Source: Cytobacillus dafuensis (GTDB lineage Bacteria; Bacillota; Bacilli; Bacillales; Cytobacillaceae). From it: 64,000 nt of DNA. The notes below the pieces were generated by a model that saw only the letters and a list, made by a program, of their open reading frames with translations, was not told the DNA's origin and made no database searches. The position numbers and the translations under genes are program-made. This document shows positions 1-9,392 of the stretch, piece after piece. Position 1 is the first letter of the stretch. Each line of letters begins with the position of its first letter. The stretch is from NCBI RefSeq assembly GCF_007995155.1, contig NZ_CP042593.1:3762001-3826000 (forward strand), given 5' to 3'.

Positions 1-524
1 AAGTACAGCTGGTTGTTTTCAGTGAGAAGCCAGTTGTTATGATTAACATCACAATGGCATACGGTTTTTTCATCACAGCGTATATTCAATATTTCTTTTC
101 TGAGAAATTCAATTGAATGAATCACTGTCTGATCCTGCTTTAGATCCCCATCAAGTTGCTCTTCAATGATGCGAAGCAGCATTTCAGGGGCAAGCGGAGA
201 CTTCCCCAATCTCTTAAGCATGCCTAGCAATGGCTTTGAACTATGGATTTTCTTGAGCAACTTTGCCACACGTTCATTATTCATTTCCGCATGATTCAGT
301 TCTCTTCCATTAAGCCATTGCTGGGCGGTTATGACGTCACCGTTTTCTAGTCTTTTTGTCCAAACAAGCTTAGGAACAATTCCCTCTGCGGATAACACTG
401 CAAGAAAAGGAGACGAATTCCTTTTTAGGAACAGTCTTTGCTCTTCGTGCTTAGCAAAAAAAGCCTCTCCCGTCGCACCACCAGCAGGAACGATTTCCCA
501 TTCTTGTCCTAATAAATGTTTCAA
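1..524 (-). CDS. ytmP: YtmP-like aminoglycoside phosphotransferase-fold kinase (3' truncated by window)
   Basis: About 174 N-terminal residues are visible; the C-terminus lies outside the window. The kinase catalytic loop HCDVNHNNW appears near residues 157-165, matching the H-x-D-x(4)-N signature of the APH/choline kinase fold, and a glycine-rich start (VPAGGATGEAF) fits the nucleotide-binding strand. The gene starts with TTG at 524, chosen because CAGGTG (532-537) precedes it at 7-nt spacing and the protein reads MKHLLGQEW, typical of YtmP. Family members are predicted small-molecule kinases; the substrate is not known to me. Its position next to pullulanase and the ytl genes matches B. subtilis order. 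Confidence 0.8.
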   Translation of the reverse strand, partial: MKHLLGQEWEIVPAGGATGEAFFAKHEEQRLFLKRNSSPFLAVLSAEGIVPKLVWTKRLENGDVITAQQWLNGRELNHAEMNNERVAKLLKKIHSSKPLLGMLKRLGKSPLAPEMLLRIIEEQLDGDLKQDQTVIHSIEFLRKEILNIRCDEKTVCHCDVNHNNWLLTENNQLY

Positions 525-817
525 AATTGTTCACCTGCAATTTAGTAAGCCATTTATGCTAACAGCTATTATAAAAGCGTACAATCCCCTCTTGATGATA
601 AACATAAAGGCTACCAACTGCATTCATAGTAAGCAGAGATTTTTTCCTGCTCAAACTACCAGATGATGATAGTTACCTTGCCTATAATTACAGTTTATGA
701 AATATGGTAGCGTGAGTACGCCAAATGGAAACAGAAGGCGGACTCAATGAAAAGCCCACCAAAAAAAATGTATTGTTAGAAAAGCGCAATCTGTAAAAGA
801 ATATCAAGGTTAATAAA
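525..817. other. Intergenic region, possible ytmP promoter only
   Basis: No credible gene is seen here. On the minus strand a TATAAT hexamer (568-573) lies 43 nt upstream of the ytmP TTG and could be its -10 element, but no clear -35 is present at normal spacing. The rest is AT-rich and featureless by eye. Confidence 0.35.
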
Positions 818-855
818 AGAAAAAAAGCTATTGATGCAAGTTCCTCACAATAGCT
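818..855 (-). terminator. Intrinsic terminator downstream of pulA
   Basis: An 8-bp stem (AGCTATTG / CAATAGCT, 826-833 with 848-855) is followed on the minus strand by a run of T. It lies about 85 nt past the pulA stop and closes the ytlP-ytlQ-ytlR-pulA group. Confidence 0.75.
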
Positions 856-938
856 ATCATTATAAATTTTATCTCTTACTAGCTTTTTTCGTCAAGCTTA
901 TTTATTTTGGTTATTTAAACAGACTCGTAAAATCTCTT

Positions 939-3092
939 TTATTTACATACTAAAACATAAGAGGAAATTGGCGTGAGTAAAAGGGAATATTCATAAACAA
1001 ATCGAATTGGAGTGGTTCCAGCTTTCTGATCATCTGCAAGCACCTCCCATTTCCCCTTAGGTATCATGACAGTTTGTTCTTTTTGAGCAGGATTGAATAG
1101 GACCATAATCCGATTCCAGGGACCAAGATTTCTTACATCTTCAATAATAAAGCCAATAACGGGCTTTTCAGTGGAGAGGAACGTTAAATGCTTCCTTATT
1201 TCTTCAGAAGTGGAAAACCGAAAAGCTTTATGGTCCATTCTTATCCTAATTATCCCTTTAATATAATTTACATTTTCAGAATATCGAGCTTTTCGATCCC
1301 AATCTAAACGGTTTATTTCATCAGATGCCCGATAGCTGTTGCCTATTCCTTCTTTTGTCCGGAAAAACTCTTGGCCGCTATGCAAAAAGGGAATTCCTTG
1401 TGCTAGCAGTACCATCACTGTTGCAAGACGATGCTGACGCTTTTTTATTTTCTCTTCCAACGTAGATGAACAAACAATTAATTTATCCCATAATGTATGG
1501 TTATCATGTGACTCCACATAATTAACGGATTGGACCGGTGATAGAAAGAGTCCTCTTTCTTTCTTTTCTAATCCGATGCTGCCCGCAAGAACCTGCTTAG
1601 CTGCCTCATAATAATGTTCATTCCCTAGAGCATACCCCTTATCATATAAATTAAATGTACTTCCCTTTATCGTATCCCTAAACCAATCATTAAAATGTCC
1701 GATTCTCGGCAGATGCTCATGATTGCTGATATTCGCCTTTTGATTTCCCGGAATGGGTGTATTCAAATCCCATCCTTCGCCAATAATAATGGCTGTTCGA
1801 TCTACTGAATCAACCGCTTCACGAACTTTATTCATCGTCTCGATGTCCAGGATACCCATTAAATCGAAGCGAAATCCATCTATTTGATACTCCTTAAGCC
1901 AAAACTTAACCGAATCAATAATAAATTTTCTTGCCATTAATCGTTCTGAAGCAAAATCATTTCCAACACCTGTTCCATTTGAAGGCATTCCAAACTCATC
2001 ATGGCGAAAATAATAGCCAGGTACAATTTTTTCAAATGAAGAATTTTCTCGTATATAGACATGGTTATAAACAACATCCATGATGACTCTTAATCCTTGT
2101 GAATGAACAGCATAAATCATTGCTTTCAATTCCCGAATTCTGGCATATGGATCAACGGGGGCGGTAGAATAGCTCCCTTCTGGAGTATTAAAGTGCAATG
2201 GATTATAACCCCAGTTATATTCCTGAATTAGTCCCCTTTCATCAATACCTTCAAAATCCTGAAGTGGAAGAAACTCAATATGGGTCACACCAAGGTTCTT
2301 TACATATGATAATCCGGTTGGAGCTCCCTCTTTATCTGTCGTATTCAATTCTCCTGCACCAAGATATGTCCCTTTTTTTGTCACACCGCTGTTTGGATGA
2401 ATAGTAAAATCTCTGACATGGGTTTCGTAGATAATTGCATCTGTTGGGTTTTCAAGAGGAGGAAGAGGAGGTTTTGCCATTTTCGTTTTTAGTAAATCAA
2501 CGATGATGCCATATTCGCCATTGACACTAACAGAAAAGGCATATGGATCCACTGCCTCCCGCCATTCCAGGTTAATACAAACAAGAAATGAATAGCGGTA
2601 TTTCTCCAAGTCTCGATTGACGTATATGCACCAAACGCCATTTTCTTTTCTTTCCATCTCAACGGTTTCATGAGTAGTTTCTCTTTCAGGCATCAATTTA
2701 AGCTTTACACTTGTTGCAGTGGGTGCCCAAACCGTAAAGCTTGTTCCTTCATTTGTGTAAGAACAACCAAGAGCTCCTTCATAATAAAATGCTTCATCGA
2801 AAGCGGGTGTTCGAATAACTGCACCTATTTGTAAATCGGTTTTTCCGCCAAACTCATCTAACACCCAATACTGCCCGCCAATAATAGGAGCCCTTTCGAT
2901 TTTGCAAACATATTTCATCGAATCTTCTATAGCTGTTCGATTAAGTATTTTAACATCAGAAATAACTTGATCATGTTCATTTATTAAGGAAAAAAAAGCA
3001 GAATTTCCACCATTATAGTCATAAGGAAGTAAAACAGTCATGATGTTCATCTCATCTAAATATGCAAAGAAATTGCGTTTAATAGAAATCAT
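939..3092 (-). CDS. pulA: Type I pullulanase (GH13, AmyX/PulA)
   Basis: Debranching enzyme hydrolysing alpha-1,6 linkages in pullulan and limit dextrins. The 717-aa length matches B. subtilis AmyX. The type I pullulanase hallmark YNWGYNP is at residues 292-298; GH13 regions are seen as VIMDVVYNH (337-345), GFRFD with nucleophile D410, GEGWD with acid/base E439, and VESHDNH with D530. The N-terminal 100-190 region looks like a CBM48-type beta domain. No signal peptide is visible, so it is intracellular, presumably acting on glycogen or imported maltodextrin. The ATG at 3092 lies 14 bases inside the end of the upstream lipid kinase gene with a strong GAGGAGGT 8 nt before it, so translation is probably coupled. 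Confidence 0.95.
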   Translation of the reverse strand: MISIKRNFFAYLDEMNIMTVLLPYDYNGGNSAFFSLINEHDQVISDVKILNRTAIEDSMKYVCKIERAPIIGGQYWVLDEFGGKTDLQIGAVIRTPAFDEAFYYEGALGCSYTNEGTSFTVWAPTATSVKLKLMPERETTHETVEMERKENGVWCIYVNRDLEKYRYSFLVCINLEWREAVDPYAFSVSVNGEYGIIVDLLKTKMAKPPLPPLENPTDAIIYETHVRDFTIHPNSGVTKKGTYLGAGELNTTDKEGAPTGLSYVKNLGVTHIEFLPLQDFEGIDERGLIQEYNWGYNPLHFNTPEGSYSTAPVDPYARIRELKAMIYAVHSQGLRVIMDVVYNHVYIRENSSFEKIVPGYYFRHDEFGMPSNGTGVGNDFASERLMARKFIIDSVKFWLKEYQIDGFRFDLMGILDIETMNKVREAVDSVDRTAIIIGEGWDLNTPIPGNQKANISNHEHLPRIGHFNDWFRDTIKGSTFNLYDKGYALGNEHYYEAAKQVLAGSIGLEKKERGLFLSPVQSVNYVESHDNHTLWDKLIVCSSTLEEKIKKRQHRLATVMVLLAQGIPFLHSGQEFFRTKEGIGNSYRASDEINRLDWDRKARYSENVNYIKGIIRIRMDHKAFRFSTSEEIRKHLTFLSTEKPVIGFIIEDVRNLGPWNRIMVLFNPAQKEQTVMIPKGKWEVLADDQKAGTTPIRFVYEYSLLLTPISSYVLVCK

Positions 3093-4056
3093 TCATGTTT
3101 ACCTCCTCTTCTTTCAAGATGCCACATAATATTACAGGGAGAGCTTTATGACACGCCGATACCTTTAATGGAGTATAGCCGATGTCTTCCCCATCCGCGT
3201 GAGCAAATAGCGCACTGGAAGAATGTATTTTAATGCTTCTGCCAGTTAATGCTGTTACTTCCTTAAACTTAGTATGTCCACCCCAAAACACAGTGATAAA
3301 AACAAATAATAGCTTGATTCTTGATAAATTGTGGACAACAGTAATGTTTAATACGCCATCAAAAGGAGATGCATCTGGAGAGATTTTCATTCCTCCGCCA
3401 TAGTAAGGCTGATTGGACACAGTTACAAACCATGCAGAATGAAAGGAATATTTTCTACCATCAATCTTTATATCCATCGAAACTGGTTTATACGTAAACA
3501 TATTTTTTAATAAAAAATATACATAAACAAATTTCCCGAGAGAAAAGCGGTTTAATAATCGTTTAATTCTTGAACGATTCACTTCTCTAGAAATAAGCGC
3601 ATCAAATCCAGCACCCATATTATTAATAAAATATATATCTTTATTGTCTTCTGTTAGTATCTTTCCTGTATCAACAAATATCGGATTATGTTGCGCTAGT
3701 TCCTTTAATAATGAAAGGAGTGCTTCAGATGGTTTTTTGGGAATTCCAAAGCCTCTTGAAAAGTCATTGCCTGATCCGCATGGAATAAATGCTACTTGAA
3801 CATTGCTAAATAATGCAGCACCATTCAAGACCTCATGCATTGTACCATCACCACCAACTGCAATGATCGTAGTCCTATTTCCTTCTGCTTTAGCAGCAAT
3901 GGTTTGCGAAATTTCCTCTGCGTGTCCACTGTATTCTGTGAAAAAAGCCATATAAGAAGTTTTTTGTTCTATTAATATTTTTTCTAATCGGTTCCATACC
4001 TTTTGACAATAGCCATTTTTGGCTTGTGGGTTAATGATAAAATAAATATTTTTCAT
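3079..4056 (-). CDS. ytlR: Diacylglycerol kinase-family lipid kinase YtlR
   Basis: ATP-dependent lipid kinase of the DAGK catalytic family. The nucleotide-binding motif GGDGTMHEV starts at residue 68 and the second signature PCGSGNDFS is at 92-100. Length (325 aa) is normal for YegS/BmrU-type proteins. The substrate (diacylglycerol, a sphingoid-like lipid or other) cannot be told from sequence. It sits between the NERD-like ytlQ gene (20 nt upstream) and pulA, which it overlaps by 14 nt, as in the B. subtilis ytl cluster. No membrane segment is evident. Confidence 0.88.
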   Translation of the reverse strand: MKNIYFIINPQAKNGYCQKVWNRLEKILIEQKTSYMAFFTEYSGHAEEISQTIAAKAEGNRTTIIAVGGDGTMHEVLNGAALFSNVQVAFIPCGSGNDFSRGFGIPKKPSEALLSLLKELAQHNPIFVDTGKILTEDNKDIYFINNMGAGFDALISREVNRSRIKRLLNRFSLGKFVYVYFLLKNMFTYKPVSMDIKIDGRKYSFHSAWFVTVSNQPYYGGGMKISPDASPFDGVLNITVVHNLSRIKLLFVFITVFWGGHTKFKEVTALTGRSIKIHSSSALFAHADGEDIGYTPLKVSACHKALPVILCGILKEEEVNMNDFY

Positions 4057-4076
4057 AAGATCAGCCTTTTAAAATA

Positions 4077-5072
4077 TTAATCTTCATTTGGAAGCTCCCA
4101 TTCAAGCCTTCTAATTGATGTTGTTTGGCAAAATTGAAGTAAAGCTTGAGCTCCTTTGATTTGGTTGTGTTTTAATGGTGAACTAAGATTTCTCATACTA
4201 TTAAACCATTCTTCATAGTTTCTTTTTTCTATAAGCTGAACATCAAATGGTAATGCCGGATAATCAATATATCCGTTTCTAGATAAGACTACTTTGTGAA
4301 TAGGCAGATCTATTTCATTCATTTGAAAAATTTGCTGAACAATTTTCCCCGTTCGATTTAAGGCGGGTAATGGATTCAAGACTTTTTTCTCCTCACCTTT
4401 TCCGCGCTTCACCCAGAACCTCTCTTTAGAGCCAATAAAAACGGCAAGATCCTCACTCTCAAGAAAACTGATGCACCAAACACCTGTAGGACCTAAGATA
4501 ATTGTTTCTACTTCTACAGGAGCTTTTTTTAATAAAAAAAGTGGAAAATATAGAACAAGATAAGTGTCTGGAAATCTTTGAAGAAAATATTTGAGCCTTT
4601 CATCATAATAGAATTTTCTTTCGACGAATGATTTTTCTGTTAATGTAGAGCTGGCCCATTTCATTTGAAAGCTGAAGAGCTGATCAAGAAATTGATGCTT
4701 TAATTCTTCAATCGAATCCGGCCGATAAGTAAAGTTTGTTTTGAAATCAAAATTTACTTCCTCTTCCTCATCTTCATCTTCCGTTTTTTCCGGTTCTTCT
4801 AAAATCATTTCTTCTTCATCTATTTCATTTTTTCCTAGCTTTAGAAAACCCTTTAATTTGTTCATAAAGGGCTGTTTTTCTTCTATAAACCAGTCAGTTG
4901 TATCTTGATTTGCCTGATATTGATCCATAAAAAAACTGGGATCGTTATTTTCCCACGCAGATTTCAATTTACCCCATTGCTGTTTTTTCAATCTGACATA
5001 ACGCGAAGGGTATAAATAGATATTCTGTTCATAACGTGAAACATAATCCTGTATTTTAATTAATTGTCCCAT
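4077..5072 (-). CDS. ytlQ: NERD-like domain protein YtlQ
   Basis: A 331-aa protein with no signal peptide. A strongly acidic segment (about residues 90-108) separates an N-terminal basic part from a region resembling the nuclease-related NERD fold (ETIILGPTGVWCISF at about 187-201). Catalytic activity is uncertain: the usual PD-(D/E)xK residues are not obvious. It lies between thpR and ytlR, the same order as ytlP-ytlQ-ytlR in B. subtilis, which supports orthology more than the sequence does. ATG is preceded by a weak purine-rich site. Function unknown. Confidence 0.7.
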   Translation of the reverse strand: MGQLIKIQDYVSRYEQNIYLYPSRYVRLKKQQWGKLKSAWENNDPSFFMDQYQANQDTTDWFIEEKQPFMNKLKGFLKLGKNEIDEEEMILEEPEKTEDEDEEEEVNFDFKTNFTYRPDSIEELKHQFLDQLFSFQMKWASSTLTEKSFVERKFYYDERLKYFLQRFPDTYLVLYFPLFLLKKAPVEVETIILGPTGVWCISFLESEDLAVFIGSKERFWVKRGKGEEKKVLNPLPALNRTGKIVQQIFQMNEIDLPIHKVVLSRNGYIDYPALPFDVQLIEKRNYEEWFNSMRNLSSPLKHNQIKGAQALLQFCQTTSIRRLEWELPNED

Positions 5073-5176
5073 TTCTATTTGCCTGCCTTGTTTGCTCAGT
5101 GTTTACCCTAAATTCCCTAATAATAATTAAAAAATATAGAATATTTACTGAACTGTAAGATTATTGTATGATAAGT

Positions 5177-5749
5177 TTATTCGTCCAGCAACGGAAAGAT
5201 TGCTGTTCTTTCATATTTAGGAATTTGATCTAAATGAGTCTGATATAAGACTACCTCACTTGCCTTAAAAGTTAGAGGTGAAGGATGAAAAGGATTGTTT
5301 TCCCCTAATAGACTTGTGTGAAAAGAAGAGCTGCCTGTCCATTTTCTCGCTAATGTGATATGAGGTTTGAATGGTCTAGTTTCTAGTTCAAAGCCTGCTT
5401 TGACACACGCCTGATATACAATATTATGTATTTCTGTTAATCTTTCTTCTTTAAGAGTATCAGCCCAAAATATTCTAGGCGCATCTCCTCTACCGAACAC
5501 TCCAAGCTGATTGATATGTAATGAAAAAGGCTTCTGTTCTTTTAATCCTTCCTTAATAAGGATTTGTGCATGACGCAGCATATCCTCCTCAGCCGCTCCA
5601 AGAAATGCCAAAGTAATATGAAAATCTTCAAAATGAACCCAACGTTGAAACGGAAGATTCTCTTTTATTATCGAACATACTTCCTTTAACTTTAGCTTTG
5701 TTTCAATTGGTAAACTGATCGCAAAGAAAAAATGAGTCTTTTTCTCCAT
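5177..5749 (-). CDS. thpR: RNA 2',3'-cyclic phosphodiesterase ThpR (YtlP)
   Basis: Member of the 2H phosphoesterase / LigT family. The two catalytic motifs are visible as FHITLAFLG (residues 43-51) and KPHITLARKW (128-137). These enzymes hydrolyse 2',3'-cyclic phosphates in RNA; reverse ligation of tRNA halves has been seen in vitro. The 190-aa length is normal. The gene heads the ytlP-Q-R-pulA run and is probably cotranscribed with it despite a 104-nt gap to ytlQ. Confidence 0.9.
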   Translation of the reverse strand: MEKKTHFFFAISLPIETKLKLKEVCSIIKENLPFQRWVHFEDFHITLAFLGAAEEDMLRHAQILIKEGLKEQKPFSLHINQLGVFGRGDAPRIFWADTLKEERLTEIHNIVYQACVKAGFELETRPFKPHITLARKWTGSSSFHTSLLGENNPFHPSPLTFKASEVVLYQTHLDQIPKYERTAIFPLLDE

Positions 5750-5800
5750 TTTAGCCCTCCATTAAGTGAGTGAGTGACATATTAACCTATTTTAGCAAAT

Positions 5801-5856
5801 AAAAAAGCCATGTTCTACCTTAGTTGAGGTTCGGTAACAAGAACATGGCCACAATT
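5801..5856 (-). terminator. Terminator of the two-component/lipoprotein operon
   Basis: A stem GCCATGTTC / GAACATGGC (5807-5815 with 5841-5849) is followed on the minus strand by TTTTTTATTT. It lies about 50 nt after the lipoprotein stop at 5898. Confidence 0.8.
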
Positions 5857-5897
5857 TAAATTTATTTATTAAAACTATAATTTATCCAATCACATCA

Positions 5898-6968
5898 TTA
5901 TTTGCTTGAACTTAGCTTCATTTTTTCGGTCATTTTCATAACATCCTCTAAAGACAAATCAGGATTGTTTATAAGAATTGAATAGCGCAGGCCGTCTTCG
6001 TCCCAGCTAAGGGCGTCTATCTCCTCCATATATTCCGCATTATTCCCACGAACCTTCAAACCATTATACGCAATTTCCATTCCCTGACCTTCTGGTGCTG
6101 GAAAAATAGATAAATTGAGCTGAGGATTCCCTTCTTTTAAATAGTTCATTGAAACTTCCGTTCTATTAATTTCACCTTTTGTTTCCAAAATTTCTACACC
6201 GCTAAATGTTAAGTCTTCTTCATCGAAAACTAAAAATGGTTTTCCTAATCCCTTTTCCGCATCTTGAATTGTACCAATTCTTTGACCTAAATCTTCATCA
6301 ATATTCTTAATCTCAACATCTTTCGGTAAATTTATTTTAAACGTGTCTTCAGCAAACTTAGTTGAAGTATCTAACTTCGTATAAACAATTTCGGAACGGT
6401 TTTCACCAACGGTACTTATGGACTTTACAAGGAACCATGTTTTTTGATCTACCCAGAATTCCATTTCACCAAGCAAAGATTTTTTCTCTTTCGGAATTAA
6501 TTTGACATGATGTGTCAAAAATCCATTCACTTTTTCTTCACCTATAATCTCATAATTATGAGTGTCCTTTAATGCTTCCATCATTGCGATCAGCTGCTCC
6601 CGCTGAGTTTTTTCAGGTAAATCCAGTGAAGAAACATCTATTTTAAATGCTTTATTTTCCTTTTTATCATAAGTAATTAATTCTTTGCCATCATTTACAG
6701 ATACTGTTTCATTTTTGGTGTTTTTATCTATTATCATTACTTTCTTTTTACCATTCTCGTTAACATATTCCTTCATCAAATGGGCTTCCTTTAAAGTATC
6801 CCCTTCAAAAAACTTCATTTCACCTTCAGCATAGTAAGACTTAAGCTCCTTATCCGCCTCAAGAACATTTGTAATAATCTCTTCCGCCGACACATTCAAA
6901 TCTCCTGAGCACCCTGCTAAAACTCCTAACGCTAAGCATGAACTAACTAATAAGCCTTTTATTTTCAT
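5898..6968 (-). CDS. LolA-like lipoprotein linked to a two-component system
   Basis: A 356-aa secreted lipoprotein: signal peptide with lipobox LAGC at residues 17-20, then a beta-rich domain (ADKELKSYYAEGEMKF...) with the half-barrel pattern of LolA-like outer-membrane-carrier relatives common as lipoproteins in Bacillus (compare YdcC). The C-terminal 100 residues (from about 245) form a second domain of unknown type. It starts 6 nt after the histidine kinase gene, so it is likely part of the same transcript and could be an extracytoplasmic sensor partner or a target of the pair. No enzyme motif is seen. Function unknown. Confidence 0.8.
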   Translation of the reverse strand: MKIKGLLVSSCLALGVLAGCSGDLNVSAEEIITNVLEADKELKSYYAEGEMKFFEGDTLKEAHLMKEYVNENGKKKVMIIDKNTKNETVSVNDGKELITYDKKENKAFKIDVSSLDLPEKTQREQLIAMMEALKDTHNYEIIGEEKVNGFLTHHVKLIPKEKKSLLGEMEFWVDQKTWFLVKSISTVGENRSEIVYTKLDTSTKFAEDTFKINLPKDVEIKNIDEDLGQRIGTIQDAEKGLGKPFLVFDEEDLTFSGVEILETKGEINRTEVSMNYLKEGNPQLNLSIFPAPEGQGMEIAYNGLKVRGNNAEYMEEIDALSWDEDGLRYSILINNPDLSLEDVMKMTEKMKLSSSK

Positions 6969-6974
6969 TTGAAC

Positions 6975-8432
6975 CTATCCTTCCTTAAGCCAGCAAGCTA
7001 CTAAAGTGCCGTATCCTTTCGCTGACCATAGTTTTATTTTTCCGCCATGCTGTTCAATGGCCATTTTGGCGATACTAAGCCCGAGTCCAGAGCTTCCGCC
7101 TTGTCCTCTTGCTTCCTCTATTTGCACAAATGGCTGAAATACCTTTTCTAAATTTTCCTCTGGTATCGCAAGCCCTTCATTTTGAATCAATATAATTGTT
7201 CCGTTTTCTCTCCACATTTCTACCTCTTTAACAAAGGGGGCGAATATCCACTTTGGCAATGGTGAGCTTGTTGATAGAGCAGATAGCCATATATTATGTC
7301 CATCTTTAGTATAGCGAAGTGCATTTTCCATTAAATTATCCACAATTCTCATCATTTGCTTCGTGTTTAATTGATAATTGGCTGTGATCATTTGATTAAC
7401 CGTCAATCGGATCCCTTTCGTCATACACGGCTCATGATAGCCTCCAAGAAGCATTTCAAAAAACTCTTCGCCCTCGACATTCACTAACTCCACTTTATCC
7501 TTCGCTGACTGCAGGGCAGTATATAGCGCTAAATCATCAAGCATGCTCTTCATATAATCTAATTTTTCGAATAAAATAGTCTTGTACTCTATCTTTTCCT
7601 CGTTGGTAAGCACTTGATTTCCATGAAGTGCCTCTGAATACGCCCGAATAACTGTTAATGGAGTTTTTAAGTCATGTGATAGAGAAGCAACCATATACTC
7701 CTTCTCAGCTTGTTGTCGCTTCACTTCAGCGTTCGTTTTTTCAATTTGTGACTTCATTTTTTCGAAATGATGGATCAATTCTCCAAGCTCATCATTTGCA
7801 TGGACGAGTTGTTCTCTACTTTTTTCTCCATGAGCAAAGGCCGTCATTTCTTCTCTTAATAATTTAAGAGGGCGGTTTAACTTACGGTTTAATAGAATGA
7901 AAACAGCTATGTAGATGATAATAAAAGAGAGAGCAAATAATGAGCCTAGCAGTAAAGTTCGATTATTTACACCTTGAAGCCAATCATTCCTAGTCATCTT
8001 AATTTCATAAATGCCAATTAATTTATTAGAATCGAAAACGGCTTTCTTGTATGTAAATGTACGATGATTTTTTTTCAAAACATTTAAGTCCTGAAATAAT
8101 TCATCTCTGAATTGTGGTAAATACATTTCAAATCCGATATTGTCTAATGTCGAATATAGCTTAAACCCATCATAACGATAAAGGGTAATATTCATTGACT
8201 CATCCGTCTCTTTTTTTATCGGCTCATACTTTTCAATCGGCTGAATTTTATATAAAGAGGGATTCTCGAGCTTCGACTCGAAAGCATCAATCGTTTTTTT
8301 CATTTCCATAAATTCTAAGAAATTATGTTTTTCATCATAATGGCTTATGGTTATATAGAAAAAATATAGAGTTGCGACAGGAAGAATCATAACGATAAAA
8401 TAACTTAGCATTAACCATGTTTTTATTTTCAT
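6975..8432 (-). CDS. Membrane sensor histidine kinase
   Basis: A 485-aa kinase with two membrane segments (about 8-28 and 160-181) flanking an extracellular sensor of about 130 residues, then HAMP, HisKA (SLSHDLKTPLT, phospho-acceptor H253) and HATPase_c (N box MRIVDNLMENALRY; G box GGSSGLGLSIAKM). It overlaps the response regulator gene by 4 nt (ATGA), so the two form a cognate pair. The signal sensed is not evident; the downstream LolA-like lipoprotein suggests an envelope cue. No confident B. subtilis ortholog. Confidence 0.92.
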   Translation of the reverse strand: MKIKTWLMLSYFIVMILPVATLYFFYITISHYDEKHNFLEFMEMKKTIDAFESKLENPSLYKIQPIEKYEPIKKETDESMNITLYRYDGFKLYSTLDNIGFEMYLPQFRDELFQDLNVLKKNHRTFTYKKAVFDSNKLIGIYEIKMTRNDWLQGVNNRTLLLGSLFALSFIIIYIAVFILLNRKLNRPLKLLREEMTAFAHGEKSREQLVHANDELGELIHHFEKMKSQIEKTNAEVKRQQAEKEYMVASLSHDLKTPLTVIRAYSEALHGNQVLTNEEKIEYKTILFEKLDYMKSMLDDLALYTALQSAKDKVELVNVEGEEFFEMLLGGYHEPCMTKGIRLTVNQMITANYQLNTKQMMRIVDNLMENALRYTKDGHNIWLSALSTSSPLPKWIFAPFVKEVEMWRENGTIILIQNEGLAIPEENLEKVFQPFVQIEEARGQGGSSGLGLSIAKMAIEQHGGKIKLWSAKGYGTLVACWLKEG

Positions 8433-9136
8433 GAAATAACTTCTCCGATAAAACGATAGCCGATTCCCCAGACCGTTTGAATGTATTTTGCTGTTTTTGC
8501 TTCATCCTTTAACTTTGTACGTAAGCCTTTAATATGGACTGTGACGGTATTATTTCCATTTAAATCCTCTTGCTGCCAAATATGCTCATACAGCTCTGAT
8601 TTAGAAAAGGTTTTGAAGGGGTTTTTTGCTAATAAAAATAACAGCTCAAGTTCCTTCATTGTTAATTGCAATGTTTCCTCATTTAAGTGTAAAACCTCTT
8701 TTTGAAAATCAATTTTAAGCCCTCCAAAGTAGTGAATACTTTGAGATTCATCCGTGTTCAAGTAGCGGCGATACCGCCTTAAATGCGAGCTTATCCTTGC
8801 ACTTAATTCCTCTAGGCTAAACGGCTTCGTAATATAGTCATCTGCCCCTAAGTCAAGACCATTAATTTTGCTATCGCTTTCTGTTTTCGCACTAACGATT
8901 AGAATAGGAACATCACTTTCTAGCCTAATGGTTTTACAAAGTGTAAATCCATCCATTTCAGGAAGCATCAAATCTACTAAAATAAGATCATATTGATCTG
9001 CTTTAAAATCCTCCCAGCCTTCTTTACCAGTAGATGCCCAAGTAACAAAATAGCCCTCCTTTCGCAAATGGTCGCAAAGAATGCGCGCAATAGATCCATC
9101 ATCTTCAATAATTAATATCTTTTCTTTGTTCGCCAT
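8429..9136 (-). CDS. OmpR/PhoB-family response regulator
   Basis: A 235-aa regulator. The receiver domain has the acidic pair ED at 11-12, phospho-acceptor D55 (LILVDLMLPE) and a KPF motif near 104; the C-terminal winged-helix domain ends with TVHIKGLRTKL and TVWGIGYRF, typical of the OmpR family. First gene of an operon with the kinase and the LolA-like lipoprotein. Regulon unknown; autoregulation is plausible but no repeat operator was found in the upstream 9137-9300 stretch. Confidence 0.93.
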   Translation of the reverse strand: MANKEKILIIEDDGSIARILCDHLRKEGYFVTWASTGKEGWEDFKADQYDLILVDLMLPEMDGFTLCKTIRLESDVPILIVSAKTESDSKINGLDLGADDYITKPFSLEELSARISSHLRRYRRYLNTDESQSIHYFGGLKIDFQKEVLHLNEETLQLTMKELELLFLLAKNPFKTFSKSELYEHIWQQEDLNGNNTVTVHIKGLRTKLKDEAKTAKYIQTVWGIGYRFIGEVIS

Positions 9137-9317
9137 TCGTTGTTCCCTCTTTCATTTTTGATTATACGCAACGAAAACTCACTAGCCTTTTATCTTTATA
9201 ATTGCTTAATAAATAGAATTATGTAATTTCGACATTTGAGCAAAAATAATTCCACTCAATGAATCATTTTTTTTGACTACTGCACCCACCAAGCCATTTT
9301 AGCAATATTCATGAATT

Positions 9318-9366
9318 GAAAAAAGCAAGCCTAAGCATCAAAAATGATGTTAGCTTGCTTTTTTAC
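9318..9366 (-). terminator. Terminator of pepV-dat operon
   Basis: The stem AAAAAGCAAGC / GCTTGCTTTTT (9320-9330 with 9353-9364), with an extra internal pairing GCATC/GATG, gives a hairpin with a T run on the minus strand. It could also work weakly on the plus strand. Confidence 0.8.
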
Positions 9367-9392
9367 TAAATCATTATATTATTTATTTTCAT

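Noticed and set aside
331..666. 111-aa plus-strand frame over ytmP
   Set aside because: Antisense to a clear kinase gene with catalytic motif; no ribosome site.
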